A stretch of 64,000 nt of DNA, taken from positions 248,001 to 312,000 of the forward strand of contig NZ_ARYK01000004.1 of NCBI RefSeq assembly GCF_000685275.1. Reading direction: 5' to 3'. Source of the stretch: Hyphomonas johnsonii MHS-2 (GTDB taxonomy: Bacteria; Pseudomonadota; Alphaproteobacteria; Caulobacterales; Hyphomonadaceae). This document shows positions 61,196-64,000 of the stretch, piece after piece (the stretch's first letter is position 1; each line of letters starts with the position of its first letter). A program made the position numbers and the translations under genes. A model generated the notes under the pieces. The model ran no database searches and was not told the DNA's origin. It saw only the letters and a list, made by a program, of their open reading frames with translations.

Positions 61196-62602
61196 CTACA
61201 TCTGCATCGTCCAGCCCTCGACGCCCATTGCCGCCTGACGGACAGCTTCCGACAGGGTCGGGTGGGCGTGGCTGGTGCGCGCGACATCTTCCGACGCGGC
61301 GCCGAATTCCATCGCGACGCAAATCTCGGCGATCATCTCGCCGACGCCAACGCCGATCATGTGCGCGCCGAGAATCCGGTCCGTACCTTTTTCCGCGAGG
61401 ATTTTCACGAAGCCGACCGTTTCATGATTGGTCCGGGCACGGGAGTTGGCCATGAACGGAAACTTGCCTTTCACATAGTCGACACCGGCGGCTTTCAGTT
61501 CTTCCTCGTTCTGGCCGACCCAGGCGATTTCCGGGTTGGTGTAAACAACGCTCGGCACGAGGTTGTAGTCGACATGGCCCGCCTTGCCGGCGATCAGTTC
61601 GGCGACGGCCGTGCCGTCATCCTCGGCCTTGTGCGCCAGCATCGGGCCGGGGATACAGTCCCCGACGGCCCAGACGCCGTCTGCTACCTTGAACTGGCCT
61701 TCCACGGGCTGGATCACACCGCGCTTGTCAGGGCTGACGCCAATGCTTTCGAGGCCAAGGCCCTCCGTGTACGGGCGGCGCCCGACGGCAACGATCACGA
61801 CATCGGCATCGATCGTCTCGCTGTCACCACCCTTGGCGGGCTCCATGCTCAGCTTCAGCTTGCTCTTGAGTTTCTCGACGCCGGTGACCTTCATGCCCAG
61901 GCGAAATTCGAGGCCCTGCTTCTTGAAGGTCTTCTGGGCTTCCTTGGCCACTTCCGCATCGGCGGGCGGCAGGATGCGGTCGAGATATTCGACAACCGTG
62001 ACTTCCGAACCCAGCCGCGCCCAGACCGAGCCCATCTCAAGCCCGATCACGCCCGCGCCGATCAGCACGAGCCGCTTCGGCACGGCGGTCAGCGACAATG
62101 CGCCTGTATTCGTGACAACACGCTCTTCGTCGATCTCGATGCCGGGCAGGCTGGTCGGCTCGGACCCTGTGGCGATGACGATATTCTTCGTTTCGAGGAC
62201 TGTCGTCTTGCCGTCAGCGGCGGTGACTTCCACCTTGCCCTTGCCGACAATCTTGCCCTTGCCGTGAATGCGATCGACCTTGTTCTTCTTGAGCAGGAAT
62301 TCGACGCCCTTGGTGAGGCCTTCGACGGCTTCTTCCTTCTGGGCCATCATCGTGGGCAGGTCGAGTTCCAGCTTGCCGACCTTGATGCCCATGCCGGCAA
62401 AATCGTTCTGCGCCGACGCATACATCTGCGACGCGTGCAGCAGGGCCTTTGACGGGATGCAACCCACGTTCAGGCAGGTGCCGCCCAATTTGCTGTGCAT
62501 CTCGATACAAGCGGTCTTCAGGCCAAGCTGGCCGGCGCGGATCGCGCAATTGTAGCCGCCGGGGCCGCCACCGATAATGACGACATCATAGGTCTCTGAC
62601 AT
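61196..62602 (-). CDS. lpd: Dihydrolipoyl dehydrogenase (E3)
   Basis: Flavoprotein of 468 residues that reoxidises dihydrolipoamide in pyruvate, 2-oxoglutarate, branched-chain or glycine complexes. The FAD loop is GGGPGG (11-16), the redox disulfide is C43/C48 in GGTCLNVGCIPSKALLH, and the C-terminal catalytic His is in SHAHPTLSEA. No E1/E2 gene is adjacent, so it may serve the 2-oxoglutarate complex from afar, as is common. It is followed by an unrelated exported-protein gene. Confidence 0.95.
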   Translation of the reverse strand: MSETYDVVIIGGGPGGYNCAIRAGQLGLKTACIEMHSKLGGTCLNVGCIPSKALLHASQMYASAQNDFAGMGIKVGKLELDLPTMMAQKEEAVEGLTKGVEFLLKKNKVDRIHGKGKIVGKGKVEVTAADGKTTVLETKNIVIATGSEPTSLPGIEIDEERVVTNTGALSLTAVPKRLVLIGAGVIGLEMGSVWARLGSEVTVVEYLDRILPPADAEVAKEAQKTFKKQGLEFRLGMKVTGVEKLKSKLKLSMEPAKGGDSETIDADVVIVAVGRRPYTEGLGLESIGVSPDKRGVIQPVEGQFKVADGVWAVGDCIPGPMLAHKAEDDGTAVAELIAGKAGHVDYNLVPSVVYTNPEIAWVGQNEEELKAAGVDYVKGKFPFMANSRARTNHETVGFVKILAEKGTDRILGAHMIGVGVGEMIAEICVAMEFGAASEDVARTSHAHPTLSEAVRQAAMGVEGWTMQM

Positions 62603-62693
62603 GGGAAATTCTGCCTTGCTGAAGGGGCCCTAGGGCGAGAGCCTGCAACCTAGGCATTTTGAATGCGAAATCAATGCGGCGGCTGACGCGCGC

Positions 62694-63065
62694 TCAGGCT
62701 TTTCCGCGTTTGAACACAAACAGGGCAATCACGAGTGCCGCCATCACACCGGCGAACGCGGCTTCGTCGATCCACAACTTGCTGGCCGCGCCGGACGCCG
62801 CCATCAGGACCGGCAGGAGGAGGAAAAGGAAAGTGCCCGTTCCGGCAACCAGGGCCCCGCCTTTGCGGCTGGTTGCTGCCAGCAGCCCGCCAATCACGAC
62901 AAGGGCTGTCGAGAGCAGGCGGATCAGGCTGGTCGGCGGTTCGAACAGGGCGTCGGCAAGGCCGCTGCCCCGGCTTGTGATCATGATGACCGCCGACAGG
63001 CCGCCCCAGAACAACCATCCGCCGATCAGGACCAGCGCGAGGCCGGCATATGTCCGGATCGTCAT
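62694..63065 (-). CDS. Small four-helix membrane protein
   Basis: A 123-residue protein with about four predicted helices (5-30, 48-65, 70-90 and 100-118). GGGAGG precedes the ATG. No family recognised. It lies upstream of lpd on the same strand with a 91-base gap and may be separate. Confidence 0.65.
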   Translation of the reverse strand: MTIRTYAGLALVLIGGWLFWGGLSAVIMITSRGSGLADALFEPPTSLIRLLSTALVVIGGLLAATSRKGGALVAGTGTFLFLLLPVLMAASGAASKLWIDEAAFAGVMAALVIALFVFKRGKA

Positions 63066-63147
63066 TGCAGCTCGCCTCCCTTGAACCCTGTCACAAACCT
63101 ATTCCGAAGCGCGCGAGTGGGCAATCACAAAACGCCCCGCCGCGCCG

Positions 63148-63801
63148 CTAGACCAGGCGGATCGTGCGCGGCTGGGCGCGCTTCGCCTGCATGCGCTTGC
63201 CATGGGCGGCAAAACTGGCGCGCTGGCGGGCAATCGCTGCCGGAACGAATACCGGTTTCGGACGGGTCGCATGGCCACGCACGATTGCCACTTGCGGTAC
63301 AGCGTCGGGTTCCGGCGCAGGGGCCGGTTCGGCTGCCACGGCCGGCTCGGCGGCCATGTCGGCCCCCACCGGCACGACGACCGGCTTGCGCTTGCGCAAT
63401 TCATAAACGGCGCTGAGCAGCAACAGCGCGGCAACACCGGCGCCGGCGACGGTGCCTTCGGCCGCGCTCGGGTCGCGCCACCAGCCATCCTCGAAGCTGA
63501 CAAGGAAAATCGTCGGGAATCCGGCAGCCAGGCCCATGATGTACCACAGCACACCGCCGGGGCGGCGCCCGGAAATCATTGCGGCCGCTGCATAGAAACA
63601 CAGCGCCGCCAGCAGGTAGGGCGCGCCATAGGCAATGCCCAGGGCGCGCCAGTCGACCCGGTCGAGGCCGCCGGCAATGTCGCCGTCCACCATCCAGCTG
63701 ACCGCCATCATGATCGATGGCCAGCGCACGGCTGTCAGCGCGCCAAAGGCAAAGGCGATGGCATACAGCGTGATCAGGGCGGCGATGAGCTTTCGGAGCA
63801 T
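63148..63801 (-). CDS. Membrane protein with Pro/Ala-rich cytosolic tail, function unknown
   Basis: A 217-residue protein with four predicted helices in its first 125 residues and a Pro/Ala/Glu-rich, basic tail (ending QAKRAQPRTIRLV). I chose the ATG at 63801 because the 63816 start is GTG without a clear ribosome site. No family is recognised. Confidence 0.65.
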   Translation of the reverse strand: MLRKLIAALITLYAIAFAFGALTAVRWPSIMMAVSWMVDGDIAGGLDRVDWRALGIAYGAPYLLAALCFYAAAAMISGRRPGGVLWYIMGLAAGFPTIFLVSFEDGWWRDPSAAEGTVAGAGVAALLLLSAVYELRKRKPVVVPVGADMAAEPAVAAEPAPAPEPDAVPQVAIVRGHATRPKPVFVPAAIARQRASFAAHGKRMQAKRAQPRTIRLV

Positions 63802-63880
63802 GCCCACCGTTAACACGGCGTCGGTTTATGCTGGCTGAATGGCATGTTGGAAATTTGATGGATCGGGCGGTTTTCGCGGC

Positions 63881-64000
63881 CTAATCTGCCTGTGACATCA
63901 TCAGCACGGCCGGCAGGAAATTGACGGCGGCCTGCAACAGGAAGGTCATCACAAACCCGTCGAGATTGGATTTCAGCTGCCAGGCCAGGAATGTCAGGCA
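63881..64000 (-). CDS. C-terminal end of an unknown membrane protein, cut by window edge
   Basis: Only the last 39 residues are in the window: CLTFLAWQLKSNLDGFVMTF then LLQAAVNFLPAVLMMSQAD and stop. It is hydrophobic and uses typical high-GC codons, so it looks like a true membrane-protein C-terminus. The identity cannot be told. Confidence 0.5.
   Translation of the reverse strand, partial: CLTFLAWQLKSNLDGFVMTFLLQAAVNFLPAVLMMSQAD

Noticed and set aside
60716-62452. 578-residue plus-strand open frame opposite lpd and the exported-protein gene
   Set aside because: lpd has a full set of active-site motifs on the minus strand; the plus-strand product does not resemble any protein.

Overview
This window is high-GC (about 63-65% by eye) alphaproteobacterial chromosome. 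It is densely coding, with many ATGA stop/start overlaps, and I saw no phage, insertion sequence, CRISPR array, rRNA or tRNA gene. The gene families point to the Caulobacterales/Hyphomonadaceae group: hrcA-grpE near rph, rdgB-hemW, mutM/ubiE/ubiB/coaBC/dut, a SAM-II riboswitch on metA, an ECF sigma/ChrR pair and a PspF-controlled psp operon. Hyphomonas or a relative is the best guess, as inference only. The dnaK, hrcA-grpE and mutM-ubiE-ubiB-coaBC-dut groups lie near the replication origin in several alphaproteobacteria, but dnaA and the origin are not in this window.

Layout. 0-9 kb: a lysophospholipid-type acyltransferase cut by the window edge, an IalB-like secreted protein, an ECF sigma factor with a ChrR-like anti-sigma factor, a sulfotransferase, a TrmH-type RNA methylase, an isoaspartyl peptidase, a quinone oxidoreductase, a PilZ protein, and dnaK with a sigma-32-like promoter. 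9-22 kb: a sterol-desaturase-type hydroxylase, an aldo/keto reductase plus PP2C-like protein, an SMP-30 lipoprotein, hrcA-grpE, a leaderless sdpR-sdpI pair, rph, an NsrR-controlled truncated-haemoglobin operon, creA, an XRE/DUF2975 pair, rdgB-hemW and xerC. 22-31 kb: a VOC protein, an ArsR/AHSA1 pair, a YcgN protein with two tandem small GNATs, CsbD, a DUF2946 protein beside a Met/His-rich barrel-like protein, an LRAT-like protein, mnmC and the psp operon. 31-45 kb: pspF, hpf-ptsN, an M3 peptidase, lipid-type oxidoreductases and an enoyl-CoA hydratase, a frameshifted pseudogene, a SAM-II riboswitch with metA, acyl-CoA dehydrogenases, an acyltransferase and a DUF3667 protein. 45-64 kb: a DUF885 lipoprotein, an FAD monooxygenase, mutM, ubiE, ubiB, coaBC, dut, an RDD protein, a hydrolase-like protein lacking its nucleophile, a PIF1-like helicase, a winged-helix/membrane pair, lpd and several unknown membrane proteins.

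The most informative content is regulatory. Readable sites include a near-perfect NsrR operator, a sigma-54 promoter facing pspF, two ArsR-family promoters that place the transcription start at the ATG, a palindrome over the -10 of a winged-helix operon, and a SAM-II aptamer on a MetA predicted to use acetyl-CoA. Six proteins under 65 residues sit in credible operon positions, three of them inside the psp operon. I found no single convincing novel defence or biosynthetic system. The best leads are the psp small proteins, the zinc-ligand-less ChrR homologue and the membrane protein that leads the NsrR operon.
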